DNA from: Cephalotus follicularis
Taxonomy: Eukaryota > Streptophyta > Magnoliopsida > Oxalidales > Cephalotaceae
Assembly (NCBI GenBank): GCA_001972305.1
Contig: BDDD01005090.1
Span: forward strand, 27,563 to 91,562
Direction: 5' to 3'
DNA length: 64,000 nt
Position numbers and translations under genes: made by a program. A model generated the notes under the pieces. That model worked only from the letters and a program-made list of their open reading frames with translations, had not been told where the DNA came from and searched no databases. Shown here one piece after another: positions 23,401-37,200 of this stretch; positions within the stretch are counted from its first letter, which is position 1, and the number at the start of each line of letters is the position of its first letter.

Positions 23401-25280
23401 CGTCAATTTATCATTTTTATATCTCTAGGGGAGTAATCGTAAATTTTGAAAATTCATGTTTTCAGTCGTTTCAACGTTTCTTTTTGCAGATAGTGCAAAT
23501 TAATTGTTGGAAGTTGTTTACCGTGATTTCGGGCTCAAATTAGCGTTTCGAGATCCTTTAGTGTGTCAATTTTTTGTTTTTATATCTCTCGGGGCGTAAT
23601 CGTAAATTTTGAAAATTCATGTTTTCAGTCGTTTCAACGTTTCTTTTTGCAGACAGTACAAAATAATCGTCGTAAGTTGTTTGCCACGATTTCGGGCTCA
23701 AATTAGCGGTTCGAGATCGTTTAATGCGACAATGTATCGTTTTTATATCTCTAGAGGCGTAATCGTAAATTTTGAAAATTCATGTTTTCAGTCGTTTCAA
23801 CGTTTCTTTTTGCAGATAGGACAACTTAATCGTCGTAAGTTTTTTGCCGCGATTTCGGGCTCAAATTAGCGTTTCGAGATCGCTTAGTGCGTCAATCTAT
23901 CGTTTTTATATCTCTATGGGCGTAATCGTAAATTTTGAAAATTCATGTTTTCAGTCAATTAAACGTTTCTTTTTGCAGACAGTACAAATGAATCGTCATA
24001 AGTTGTTTGCCGCGATTTCGGGTTCAAATTCTCGTTTCGAGATCGTTTAATGCGTCAATTTATCGTTTTTATATCTCTAGGGGCGTAATCGTAAATTTTG
24101 AAAATTCATGTTTTCATTTAATTAAACGTTTCTTTTTGCGGACAGTACAAACGAATCGTCGTAAGTTTTTTGCCTTGATTTCAGGGTCAATTAAGCGTTC
24201 CGAGATCGTTTAGTGGGTCAATATATCTTGTTTATATCTCTAGGGGCGTAATCGTAAATTTTGAAAATTCATATTTTCAGTCGTTTCTACGTTTCTTTTT
24301 GCAGACAGTACAAATGAATTGTCATAAGTTGTTTATCGCGATTTCGGGCTCAAATTCGCGTTTCGAGATCGTTTAGTGCGTCAATTTATCGTTTTTATAT
24401 CTCTAGGGGCGAAATCGTAAATTTTGAAAATTCTTGTTGAAAGTCGTTTCAACGTTTCTTTTTGCAGACAGTTCAAAGGAATCCTCATAAGTTGTTTATA
24501 CTGATTTCGGGTTCAAATTCGCGCTTCGAGATCGTTTAGTGCGTCAATTTATCGTTTGTATATCTCTAGGGGCGTAATCGTAAATTTTGATAATTCATGT
24601 TTTTAGTCGTTTCAACGTTTCTTTTTGCAGACAGTAGCAATGAATCGTCATAAGTTGTTTGACGCGATTTCGGGCTCAAATTCGCGTTTCGAGATCTTTT
24701 ATTGCGTTAATTTATCGTTTTTATATCTCTAGGAGCGTAATCGTAAATTTTGAAAATTCATGTTTTCAGTTATTTCTACGTTTCTTTTTGCAGACAGTAC
24801 AAATAAATAGTCATAAGTTGTTTATCCGAATTTCGGGCTCAAATTCGCGTTTCGAGATCGTTTAGTGAATCAATTTATCGTTTTTATATCTCTAGGGGCG
24901 TAATCGTAAATTTTGAAAATTCATGTTTTCCGTCGTTTCAACGTTTCTTTTTGCAGACAGTACAAATGAATCGTCATAAGTTGTTTGCCGTGATTTCGGG
25001 CTCAAATTCGCGTTTCGAGATCGTTTAGTGCGTCAATTTATCATTTTTATCTAGGGGCGTAATCGTAAATTTTGAAAATTCATGTTTTCAGTCGTTTCAA
25101 TGTTTTTTTTGCAGACAGTACAAATGAATCGTTGCAAGTGGTTCGCCGCGATTTCAGGCTCAAATTCGCGTTCCGAGATCGTTTAGTGCGTCAATTTATC
25201 GTTTTTATATCTCTAGGGGTGTAATCGTAAATTTTGAAAATTTATGTTTTCAGTCGTTTCGACGTTTCTTTTTCCAGAAA

Positions 25281-28200
25281 GTACAAATGAATCGTTGTAA
25301 GTTGTTTGCCGCGATTTCGGGCTCAAATTCGCGTTCAGCGATCGTTCAGTGAGTTAATTTATCGTTTTTATATCTCTAGGGGCGAAATCGTAAATTTTGA
25401 AAATTCCTGTTTTAAGTCGTTTCAACGTTTTGTTTTGCAGACAGTTCAAAGGAATCCTTATAAGGATTTTACACTGATTTCGAGGTCAAATTCGCGTTCC
25501 GAGATCGTTTAGTGCGTCAATTTATCGTTTTTATATCCGTAGGGGTGTAATCGTAAATTTTGAAAAGTCATGTTTTCAGTCGTTTCAACGTTTCTTTTTG
25601 CCGACAGGACAAATGAATCGTAGTAAGTTGTTTGCCGCGCTTTCGGTGTCAAATTCGCGTTCAGAGATCGTTCAGTGTGTTAATTTATCGTTTTTATATC
25701 TCTAGGTGCGAAATCGTAAATTTTGAAAATTCCTGTTTTAAGTCGTTTCAACGTTTCTTTTTGCAGACAATTCAAAGGAATCCTCATAAGTTGTTTACAC
25801 TGATTTCGGAGTCAAATTCGCGTTCCGAGATCGTTTAGTGCGATAATTTATCGTTTTTATATCTCTAGGGGCGTAATCATAAATTTTAAAAATTCATGTT
25901 TTCAGTCGTTTCACCGTTTCTTTTTGCGGACAGTACAAATTAATCGTCGTAATTTTTTTGCCATTATTTCGGAGTCAAATTAGCGTTCCGAGATCGTTTA
26001 GTGCGTCAATTTATCGTTTTCATATCTCTTGGTGCGTAATCGTAAATTTTGAAAACTCATGTTTTCAGTCATTTCAACGTTTCTTTTTGCGGACAGTACA
26101 AATGAATCGTATTAATTTTTTTGCCGTTATTTCGTAGTCAAATTAGCGTTCCGAGATCGTTTAGTGGATAAATTTATAATTTTCATATCTCTAGGTGCGT
26201 AATCGTAAATTTTGAAAATTCATGTTTTCAGTCGTTTCAACGTTTCCTTTTGCGGACAGTACAAATGAATCTTTTTAAGTCGTTTGCACTGATTTCGGGG
26301 TCAAATTCGCGTTCCGAGATCGTTTAGTGCGTCAATTTAACGTTTTTATATCTCGAGGGGCGTAATCGTAAATTTTGAAAATTCATGTTTTCAGTCGTTT
26401 CAACATTTCTTTTTGCGGGCAGAACAAACGAATCGTCGTAATTTTTTTGCCGTTATTTCGGAGTCAAATTAGCGTTCCGAGATCGTTTAGGGCGTCAATT
26501 TATCGTTTTCAGATCTCTAGGTGCGTAATCGTAAATTTTGAAAATTCATGTTTTCAGTCGTTTCAACGTTTCTTTTTGCAGACAGTACAAATGAATCTTT
26601 TTAAGTTGTTTGCATTGATTTCGGGGTCAAATTCGCGTTCCGAGATAGTTTAGTGTGTCAATTTATCGTTTTTATATCTCTAGGGGCGTAATCGTAAATT
26701 CTGAAAATTAATGTTGTAAGTCGTTTCAACGTTTCTTTCTGTAAACAGTTCAAAGGAATTCTCAGAAGTTGTTTACACTGATTTCGGGGTCAAATTCTCG
26801 TTCCGAGATCGTTTAGTGCGTCAATTTATTGATTTTATATCTCCAGGGGCGTAATCGTAAATTTTGAAAATTCATGTTTTCAGTCGTTTCAACGTTTATT
26901 TTTGCGGACAGTACAAATGAATCGTCGTAATTTTTTTGCCGCTATTTCGGCGTCAAATTAGCGTTCCGAGATCGTTTAGTGCGTTAATTTATCGTTTTTA
27001 TATCTCTAGGGGTGAAATCGAAAATTTTGAAAATTCATGTTGTAAGTCGCTTCAACGTTTCTTTTTGCAGACTGTTCAAAGGAATCCTCATAATTTTGTA
27101 CACAGATTTCGGGTTCAAATTCACGTTCTGAGATCGTTTAGTGCGTCAATTTATCGTTCTTATATCTCTAGGGGCGTAATCATAAATTTTGAAAATTCAT
27201 GTTTTCAGTCGTTTCAACGTTTCTTTTTGCAGACAGTTCAAAGGAATCCTCATAAGCTGTTTGCACTAATATCGGGGTCAACTTCGCGTTCCGGGATCTT
27301 TTAGTGCGTCAATATATCGTTTTTATATCTCAAGGGTCGTAATCGTAAGTTTTAAAAGTTGATATTTTCAGTCGTTTCAACGTTTCTTTTTGCAGACTGT
27401 ACAAATGAATCGTAGTAAGTTGTTTGCCGCGATTTCGGGTTCAAATTCTCGTTCAGAGATCGTTTAGTGCGTTAATTTATCGGTTTTATATCTCTAGGGC
27501 CGAAATCGTAAATTTTGAAAATTCATGTTTTCAGTCGTTTCAACGTTTCTTTTTGTAGACAGTTCAAAGGAATCCTTTTAAGTTGTTTGCACCGATTTTG
27601 GGGTCAAATTCGCGTTCCGAGAACGTTTAGTGCGTCAATTTATCGGTTTTATATCTCGAGGGGCGTAGTCGTAAATTTTAAAAATTCATGTTTTCAGTCG
27701 TTTCAACGTTTCTTTTTGCGGACAGTACAAATGAATCGTCGTAAGTTATTTGCTGCTATTTCGGCCTCAAATTAGCGTTCCGAGATCGTTTAGTGCGTTA
27801 ATTAATCGTTTTTATATCTCTAGGGGCGAAATCGTAAATTTTGAAAATTAATGTTTTAAGTCATTTCAACGTTTCTTTTTGCAGACAGTTCAAAAGAATC
27901 CTCAAAAGTTGTTTACACTGATTTCGGGGTCAAATTCGCATTCCGAGATCGTTTAGTGCGTCAATTTATCGTTTTTATATCTCTAGGGGCGCAATCGTAA
28001 ATTTTAAAAATTCATGTTTAAGTCGTTTCGTCGTTTATTTTTGCAGACAGTACAAAGAAATCGTCGTAGGTTGTTTGCCCCGATTTTGGGATCAAATTCG
28101 CGTTCCGAGATCGTTTAGTGCGTCAATTTATCGTTTTTATATCTCTAGGGGCGTAATCATAATTTTTGAAAATTCATGTTTTCAGTCGTTTTAACGTTTC

Positions 28201-31200
28201 TTTTTGCAGACAGTTCAAAAGAATCCTTAAAAGTTTTTTGCACGGATTTTGGGGTGAAATTCGCGTCCCGAGATCGTTTAGTACGTCAATTTATCGTTTT
28301 CATATCTCTAGTGGCGTAATCGTAAATTTTGAAAATTCATGTTTTCAGTCGTTTCAACGTTTCTCTTTGCAGACAGTACAAGTGAATCGTAGTAAGTTGT
28401 TTGCCTCGATTTCGGGGTCAACTTCGCGTTCTGAGAACATTGAGTGCGTCGATTTATCGTTTTTATATCTCGAGAGGCGTAATCGTAAATTTTGAAAATT
28501 CATGTTTTAAGTCATTTCAAGGTTTCTTTTTGCGGACTGTTCAAAAGAATCCTCATAAGTTCTTTACATTGATTTCGGGGTCAAATTTGCGTTCCGAGAT
28601 CGTTCAGTGCGTCAATTTATCCTTTTTATATCTCTAGGGGCGTAATCGTAAATTTTGAAAATTGATGTTTTCACTCGTTTCAACGTTTCTTTTTGCAGAC
28701 AGTTCAAAGGAATCCTCTTATGTTGTTTGCACTGATTTTGGGATCAAATTCGCGTTCTGAAATCGTTTAGTGCGTCAATTTATCGTTTTTATATCTCGAT
28801 GGGCGTAATCGCAAATTTTGAAAGTTCATGGTTTCAGTCATTTCAACGTTTCTTTTTGCGGACAGTACAAATGAATCGTCGTAAGTTTTTTGCCGCTATT
28901 TCGGCGTCAAACTAGCGTTCCGAGATCGTTTAGTTCGTCAATTTATCGTTTTTATATCTCTAGGGGCGTAATCGTAAATTTTGAAAATTCATGTTTCCAC
29001 TCGTTTCAACGTTACTTTTTCCAGACACTTCAAAGGAATCCTCATAAGTTGTTTGCATTGATTTTGAGGTCAAATTAGCGTTCTGAGATCGTTTAGTGCG
29101 TCGATTTATCGTATTCATATCTCTAGGGGCGTAATCGTAAATTTTGAAAATTCATGTTTTCACTCCTTTCAACGTTTCTTTTTGCAGATAGTTCAAAGGA
29201 ATCGTCGTAAGTTGTTTACACTGATTTTGGGGTTAAATTCGCGTTTTGAGATCGTTTAGTGCGTCAATTTATCATTTTTAAATCTCGAGGGGCGTAATCG
29301 TAAATTTTTAAAATTCATGTTTTCAGTCGTTTCAACGTTTCTTTTTGCAAACAGTTCAAAGGAGTCCTCAGAAGTTTTTAGCACTGATTTCGGGGTCAAA
29401 TTCGCGTTTTGAGATCGTTTAGTGTGTCAATTTATCGTTTTTATAACTCTAGGGGCATAATCGTAAATTTTGAAAACTCATATTTTCAGTTGTTTCAACG
29501 TTTCTTTTTGGACACAGTTCAAAGGAATCCGCATAAGTTGTTTGCATTGATTTCGGGCTCAAATTAGCGTTCTGAGATCGTTTAGTGCGTCAAATTATCG
29601 TTTTTATATCTCGAGGGGCGTAATCGTAAATTTTCAAAATTCATGTTTTCAGTCGTTTCAACGTTTCTTTTTGCCGACAATACAAATGAATCGTCGTATG
29701 TTGTTTGCCGCTATTTCGGCGTCAAATTAGCGTTCCGAGATCGTTTAATGCGTCAATTTACCGTTTTTATATCTCTAGGGGCGTAATCATAATTTTTGAA
29801 AATTCATGTTTTCAGTCGTTTTAACGTTTCTTTTTGCAGGCAGTTCAAAAGAATCCTTAAAAGTTGTTTACACGGATTTCGGGGTCAAATTCGCGTCCCG
29901 AGATCGTTTAGTACGTCAATTTATCGTTTTTATATCTGTAGTAGCGTAATCGTAAATTTTGAAAATTCATGTTTTCAGTCGTTTCAACGTTTCTCTTTGC
30001 AGACAGTACAAGTAAATCGTAGTAAGTTGTTTGCCTCGATTTCGGGGTCAAATTCGCGTTTTGAGATCATTGAGTGCGTCAATTTATCGTTTCCATATCT
30101 CGAGAGGCGTAATCGTAAATTTTGAAAATTCATGTTTTAAGTCATTTCAACGTTTCTTTTTGTAAACAATACAAATGAATCGTCGTAAGTTGTTTGCCGC
30201 GATTTCGGGGTCAAATTCGTGTTCCGAGATCGTTTAGTGCGTCAATTTATAGTTTTTATATCTCTAGGGGTGTAATCGTAAATTTTGAAAATTCATGTTT
30301 TAAATCGTTTCAACGTTTCTTTTTGCAGACAGTACAAATGAATCGTTGTAAGTTGTTTGCCGCTATTTCGGGGTCAAATTAGCGTTCTGAGATCGTTTAG
30401 TGCGTCAATTTATCCTTTTTATATCGCTATGGGCGAAATCGTCAATTTTGAAAATTCATGTTTTTCGTCGTTTCAACGTTTCTTTTTGCAGACAGTTCAA
30501 AGGAATCCACTTAAGTTGTTTGCACTGATTTCGGGGTCAAATTCGAGTTCCGAGACCGTTTAGTGCTTCAATTTATCGTTTTTATATCTCGAGGGGCGTA
30601 ATCGTAAATTTTGGAAATTCATGTTTTCAGTCGTTTCAACGTTTCTTTTTGCGGACAGTACAAATGAATTGTAGTAAGTTGTTTGCCGCTATTTCGGCGT
30701 CAAATTAGCGTGCCGGGATCGTTTAGTGCGTCAATTTATTTTTTTTATTTCTCTAGGGGCGTAATCGTAAATTTTGAAAAGTCATGTTTTCAGTCGTTTC
30801 AACGTTTCTTTTTTGCAGACAGTACAAATGAATCGTAGTAAGTTTTTTGCCGGGATTTTGGGGTCAAATTCGCGTTCAGAGATCGTTTAGGGCGTTAATT
30901 TATCGTTATTATATCTCTAGGGGCGTAATCGTAAATTTTGAAAATTAATGTTGTAAGTCGTTTCAACGTTTCTTTTTGCAGATAGTTCAAAGGAATCCTC
31001 AGAAATTGTTTACATTGATTTCTGGGTCAAATTCCCGTCCTGAGATCGTTTAGTGCGTCAATTTATCGATTTTATATCTCTAGGGGCGTAATCGTAAATT
31101 TTGAAAATTCATGTTTTCAGTCGTTTCAACGTTTCTTTTTTTAGATAGTACAAATGAATCTTTTTAAGTTGTTTGCACTGATTTCGGGGTCAAATTCGCG

Positions 31201-34200
31201 TTCCGAGATCGTTTAGTGCGTCAATTTATCGGTTTTATATCTCGAGGGGCGTAATCGTAAATTTTGAAAATTCATGTTTTCAGTCGTTTCAACGTTTCTT
31301 TTTGCGGACAGTACAAATGAAACGTCGAAAGTTGTTTGCTGCTATTTCGGCGTCAAATTAGCGTTCCGAGATCGTTTAGTGCGTCAATTTATTGTTTTTA
31401 TATCTCTAGTGGCGTAAACGTAAATTTTGAAAAGTCATGTTTTCAGTCGTTTCAACGTTTCTTTTTTGCAGACAGTACAAATGAATCGTAGTAAGTATTT
31501 TGACGCGATTTTGGGGTGAAATTCGCGTTCAGAGATCGTTTAGTGCGTTAATTTATCGTTTTTCTATCTCTAGGGGCGAAATCGTAAATTTTGAAAATTC
31601 CTGTTTTAAGTCGTTTCTACGTTTCTTTTTGCAGACAGTTCAAAGAAATCCTCATAAGTTGTTTACACTGATTTCGGGGTCAAATTCGCGTTCCGAGATA
31701 GTTTAGTGCGTCGATTTATCGTTTTTATATCTCTAGGGGCGTAATCGTAAATTCTGAAAATTAATGTTGTAAGTCCCTTCAACGTTTCTTTCTGCAGACA
31801 GTTCAAAGGAATCCTCAGAAGTTGTTTACACTGATTTCGGGGTCAAATTCCCTTTCCGAGATCGTTTAGTGCGTCAATTTATCGATTTTATATCTCCAGG
31901 GGCGTAATCGTAAATTTTGAAAATTCATGTTTTCAGTCGTTTCGACATTTCTTTTTGCAGACAGTACAAATGAATTGTAGTAAGTTGTTTGCCGCGATTT
32001 CGGGGTCAAATTCCCGTTCAGAGATCGTTTAGTGCGTTAATTTATCGTTTTTATATCTCTCGTGGAGAAATCGTAAATTTTGAAAATTCTTGTTTTAAGT
32101 CGTTTTAACGTTTCTTTTTGCAGACAGTTCAAAGGAATCTTCATAAGTTGTTTACACTGATTTCGGGGTCAAAATCGCGTTCCGAGATCGTTTAACGCGT
32201 CAATTTATCGTTTTTATAACTCAAGGGGCGTAATCGTAAATTTTGAAAATTCATGTTCTCAGTCGTTTCAACGTTTCTTTTTGCAGACAGTACAAATGAA
32301 TCTATTTCAGTTGTTTGCATTGATTTCGGGGTCAAATTCGCGTTCCGAAATCATTTAGTGCGTCAATTTATCGGTTTTATATATCGAGGGGCGTAATCGT
32401 AAATTTTGAAAATTCATGTTTTCAGTCGTTTCAACGTTTCTTTTTGCGGAGAGTACAAATGAATCGTCGTAATTTTTTTGCCGCAATTTCGGCGTCAAAT
32501 TAGCGTTCCGAGATCGTTTAGTGCGTTAATTTATCGTTTTTATATCTCTAGGGGCGAAATAGTAAATTTTGAAAATCCTTGTTGTAAGTCGTTTCAACGT
32601 TTCTTTTTGCAGACAGTTCAAAGGAAACCTCATAAGTTGTTTACACTAATTTCGGGTTCAAATTCGCGTTCCGAGATCGTTTAGTGCGTCAATTTATCGT
32701 TTTTATATCTCTAGGGGCGTAATCATAAATTTTGAAAATTAATGTTTTCAGTCGTTTCAATGTTTCTTTTTACAGACAGTTCAAAGAATCCTTAAAAGTT
32801 GTTTGCACTGATTTCGGGGTCAAATTCGCGTTCCGAGATCGTTTAGTACGTCAATTTATCGTTTTTATATCTCTAGGGACGTAATGGTAAATTTTGAAAA
32901 TTCATGTGTTCAGTCGTTTCAACGTTTCTTTTTGCAGACAGTACAAGTGAGTCATAGTAAGTTGTTTGCCTCGATTTCGGGGTCAAATTTGCGTTCCGAG
33001 ATCGTTGAGTGCGTCAATTTATCAATTTTATATCTCGAGGGGCGTAATCGTAACTTTTGGAAATTCATGTTTTAAGTCGTTTCAATGTTTCTTTTTGCGG
33101 CCTGTTCAAAAGAATCCATATAAGTTGTTTACACTAATTTTGGGGTCAAATTCGCGTTCCGAGATCGATTAGTGCGTCAATTTATCGGTTTCATATCTCG
33201 AGGGGCGTAATCATAAATTTTGAAAATTCATGTTTTCAGTCGTTTCAACGTTTCTTTTTGCGGACAGTACAAATGAATCGTCGTAAGTTATTTGCCGATA
33301 TTCCGGCCTCAAATTAGCGTTCCGAGATCGTTTAGTGTATTAATTAACCATTTTTATATCTTTAGGGGTGAAATCGTAAATTTTGAAAATTCTTGTTTTA
33401 AGTCATTTCAATGTGTCTTTTTGCAGACAGTTCAAAGGAATCCTTAAAAGTTGTTTACACTGATTTCGGGGTCAAATTCGTGTTCTGAGATCGTTTAGTG
33501 CGTCAATTTATCGTTTTAATATCTCTAGGGGCGCAATCGTAAATTTTGAAAATTCATGTTTTAAGTCGTGTCGCCGTTTCTTTTTGCCCACAGTACAAAG
33601 GAATCGTCGTAGGTTGTTTGCCGTGATTTTGGGGTCAAATTCGAGTTCCGAGATCGTTTAGTGCGTCAATTTATCATTCTTATATTTCTAGGAGCGTAAT
33701 CATAAATTTTGAAATTTCATGTTTTCAGTCGTTTCAACGTTTCTTTTTACAGATAGTTTAAAAGAATCCTTAAAAGTTGTTTGCACTGATTTCGGGGTCA
33801 AATTCGCGTTCCGATATCGTTTAGTACGTCAATTTATCGTTTTTATATCTCTAGGGGCGTAATCGTAAATTTTGAAAATTCATGTTTTCAGTCGTTTCAA
33901 CGTTTCTTTTTGCAGACAGTACAAGTGAATCATAGTAAGTTGTTTGCCTCGATTTCGGGGTCAAATTTGCGTTCCGAGATCGTTGAGTGCGTCAATTTAT
34001 CGTTTTTATATCTCGAGGGGCGTAATCGTAAATTTTGGAAATTCATGTTTTAAGTCGTTTCAATGTTTCTTTTTGCGGAGTGTTCAAAAGAATTCTCATA
34101 AGTTGTTTACACTGATTTTGGGGTCAAATTCGCGTTCCGATATCGTTTAGTGCGTCAATTTATCGTTTTCATATCTATAGGGGCGTAATCGTAAATTTTA

Positions 34201-37200
34201 AAAATTCATGTTTTCAGTCCTTTCAAATTTTCTTTTTGCAGACAGTACAAATGAATCATCGTAAGTTGTTTGCCGTTATTTCGGCGCCAAATTAGCGTTT
34301 CGAGATCGTTTAGTGTGTCAATTTATCGTTTTTATTTCTCTAGGGGCGTAATCGTAAATTTTGAAAAGTCATGTTTTAAGTCGTTTCAATGTTTCTTTTT
34401 GCGAGAGTTTAAAGTAATCCTCAAAAGTTGTTTGCACTAATTTCGGGGTCAAATTCGCGTTCCGAGATCGTTTAGTGCGTCAATTTATCGTTTTTATATC
34501 TCGAGGGGCGTAATCGTAAATTTTAAAAATTCATGTTTTAAGTCGTTTCAATGTTTCTTTTTGCGGACAGTTCAAAGTAATCCTCATAAGCTGTTTGCAC
34601 TAATTTCGGGGTTAAATTCGCGTTCCGAGATCTTTTAGTCCGTAAATTTATCATTTTTATATTTCGAGGGGCGTAATCGTAAATTTTGAAAATTGATGTT
34701 TTTCGTCGTTTCGACGTTTCTTTTTGCAGACAGTTCAAAGGACTACTCATAAGTTTTTTGCATTGATTTCGGGTTCAAATTCGCGTTTCGAGATCATTTA
34801 GTGCGTCAATTTATCGTTTTTATATCTCTAAGGGCGTAATCGTAAATTTTGAAAATTCAAGTTTTCAGTCGTTTCAACGTTTCTTTTTGCGGACAGTACA
34901 AATGAATTGTCTTAAGTTGTTTGCCGCTATTTCGTGGTCAAATTCGCGTTCCGAGATCGTTTAGTTCGTCAATTTATCGTTTTTATATCTCTAGGGGTGT
35001 AATCGTAAATTTTGAAAATTCATGTTTCCACTTGTTTCAATGTTTCTTTTTGCAGACAGTTCAAAAGCATCCTCATAAGTTGTTAGCATTGATTTCGGGG
35101 TCAAATTAGCGTTCCGAGATCGTTTAGTGCGTCAATTTATCGTATTTATTTCTCTAGGGGCGTAATCGTAAATTTTTAAAATTCATGTTTTCTCTCATTT
35201 CAACGTTTCTTTTTGCAGACAGATCAAAGTAATCCTCATAAGTTGTTTGCATTGATTTCGTGGTCAAATTAGCGTTCCGAGATCGTTTAGTACGTTAATT
35301 TATCGTATTTATATCTCTAGCGGCGTAATCGTAAATTTTAAAAATTCATATTTTAAGTCGTTTCAACGTTTCTTTTTCCAGACAGTTCAAAGGAATCCAT
35401 ATAAGTTGTTTACACTGATTTCGGGGTCAAATTCGCGTTCCGAAATCGTTTAGTGCGTCAATTTATCGTTTTTAAATCTCTAGGGCATAATCGTAAATTT
35501 TGAAAATTCGTGTTTTCAGTCGTTTCAATGTTTCTTTTTGCACACAGTTCAAAGGAATCCGCATAAGTTGTTTGCATTGATTTCGGGCTCAAATTAGCGT
35601 TCTGAGATCGTTTAGTGCGTCAATTTATCGTTTTTATATCTCGAGGGGCGTAATCGTAAATTTTCAAAATTCATGTTTTCATTCGTTTCAAAGTTTCTTT
35701 TTGCAGACAATACAAATGAATTGTCGTAAGTTGTTTGCCGCTACTTCGGGGTCAAATTAGCGTTCCAAGATCGTTTAGTGCGTCAATTTATCCTTTTTAT
35801 ATCTCTATGGGCGCAATCGTAAATTTTAAAAATTCTTGTTTTTTGTCATTTCAACGTTTCTTTTTACAGACAGCTCAAAGGAATCCTCTTAAGTTGTTTG
35901 CACTGATTTCGGGGTCAAATTCGAGTTCCGAGATCGTTTATTGCGTCAATTTATAGTTTTTATATCTCGAGGGGCGTAATCGTAAATTTTAAAAATTCAT
36001 GTTTTCAGTCGTTTCAACGTTTCTTTTTGCGCACAGTACAATTAAATCGTCGTAAGTTATTTGCCGCTATTTCGGCGTCAAATTAGCGTTCCGAGATCGT
36101 TTAGTGCGTCAATTTATCGTTTTTATATCTCTAGGGGCGTAATCGTAAATTTTGAAAAGTCATGTTTTCAGTCGTTTCAACGTTTCATTTTGCAGACAGT
36201 ACAAATGAATCGTAGTAAGTAGTTTGCCGCGATTTCGGGGTGAAATTCGCGTTCAGAGATCATTTAGTGCGTTAATTTATCGTTTTTATATCTCTAGGGG
36301 CGAAATCGTAAATTTTGAAAATTTCTGTTTTAAGTCGTTTCAACGTTTCTTTTTGCAGACAGTTCAAAGGAATTCTCATAAGTTGTTTACACTAATTTCG
36401 GGGTCAAATTCGCGTTCCGAGATCGTTTAGTGCGTCAATTTATCGTTTTTATAACTCAGGGGCGTAATCGTAAATTTACAAAATTCATGTTTTCAGTCGT
36501 TTCAACGTTTCTTTTTGTAGACAGTACAAATGAATCTTTTTAAGTAGTTTGCACTGATTTCGGGGTCAAATTCGCGTTCCGAGATCGTTTAGTGCGTCAA
36601 TTTATCGGTTTTATATCTCGAGGGCCGTAATCGTAAATTTTGAAAATTCATGTTTTCAGTCGTTTCAACGTTTCTTTTTGCGGACAATACAAATGAATCG
36701 TCGTAATTTTTTTGCCGTAATTTCGGCGTCAAATTAGCGTTCCGAGATCGTTTAGTGCGTTTAATTTATCGTTTTTATATCTCTAGGGGCGAAATCGTAA
36801 ATTTTAAAAATTCATGTTGTAAGTCGTTTCAACATTTCTTTTTTCAGACAGTTCAAAGGAATCCTCAGAAGTTGTTTACACAGATTTCGGGTTCAAATTC
36901 GCGTTCCGAGATCGTTTAATGCGTCAATTTATAGTTTTTATATCTCTAGGGGCGTAATCGTAAATTTTGAAAATTCATGTTTTCAGTCGTTTCAACGTTT
37001 CTTTTTGCAGATAGTTCAAAGGAATCCTTTTCAGTTATTTGCACTGATTTTGGGGTCAAATTCGCGTTCCGAGATCGATTAGTGCGTCAATTTATCTGTT
37101 TTATATCTCGAGGGGCGTAATCGTAAATTTTGAAAATTCATGTTTTCAGTCGATTCAACGTTTCTTTTTGCGGACAGTACAAATGAATCGTCGTAAGTTA

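Larger units (their letters stand above)
4702..25280. repeat. 163-bp satellite array, block 1, subfamily A domain (about 126 monomers)
   Basis: This is a head-to-tail array, all units in one direction. Successive matching points fall 163 bp apart (for example 16846, 17009, 17172, 17335, 17498). Landmarks in order within a monomer are GAGATCGTTTAGTGCGTCAA, TTTATCGTTTTTATATCTC, TAGGGGCGTAATCG, TAAATTTTGAAAATTCATG, TTTCAGTCGTTTCAACG, TTTCTTTTTGCAGACAG, TACAAATGAATCGTC, GTAAGTTGTTTGCCGCG and ATTTCGGGCTCAAATTCGCG. CGGGCTCAAATT is the domain marker; CGGGGTC variants are scattered in the minority. Neighbouring monomers differ at many sites, so this is an aged array with local higher-order repeats and several phase breaks. 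Confidence 0.97.
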
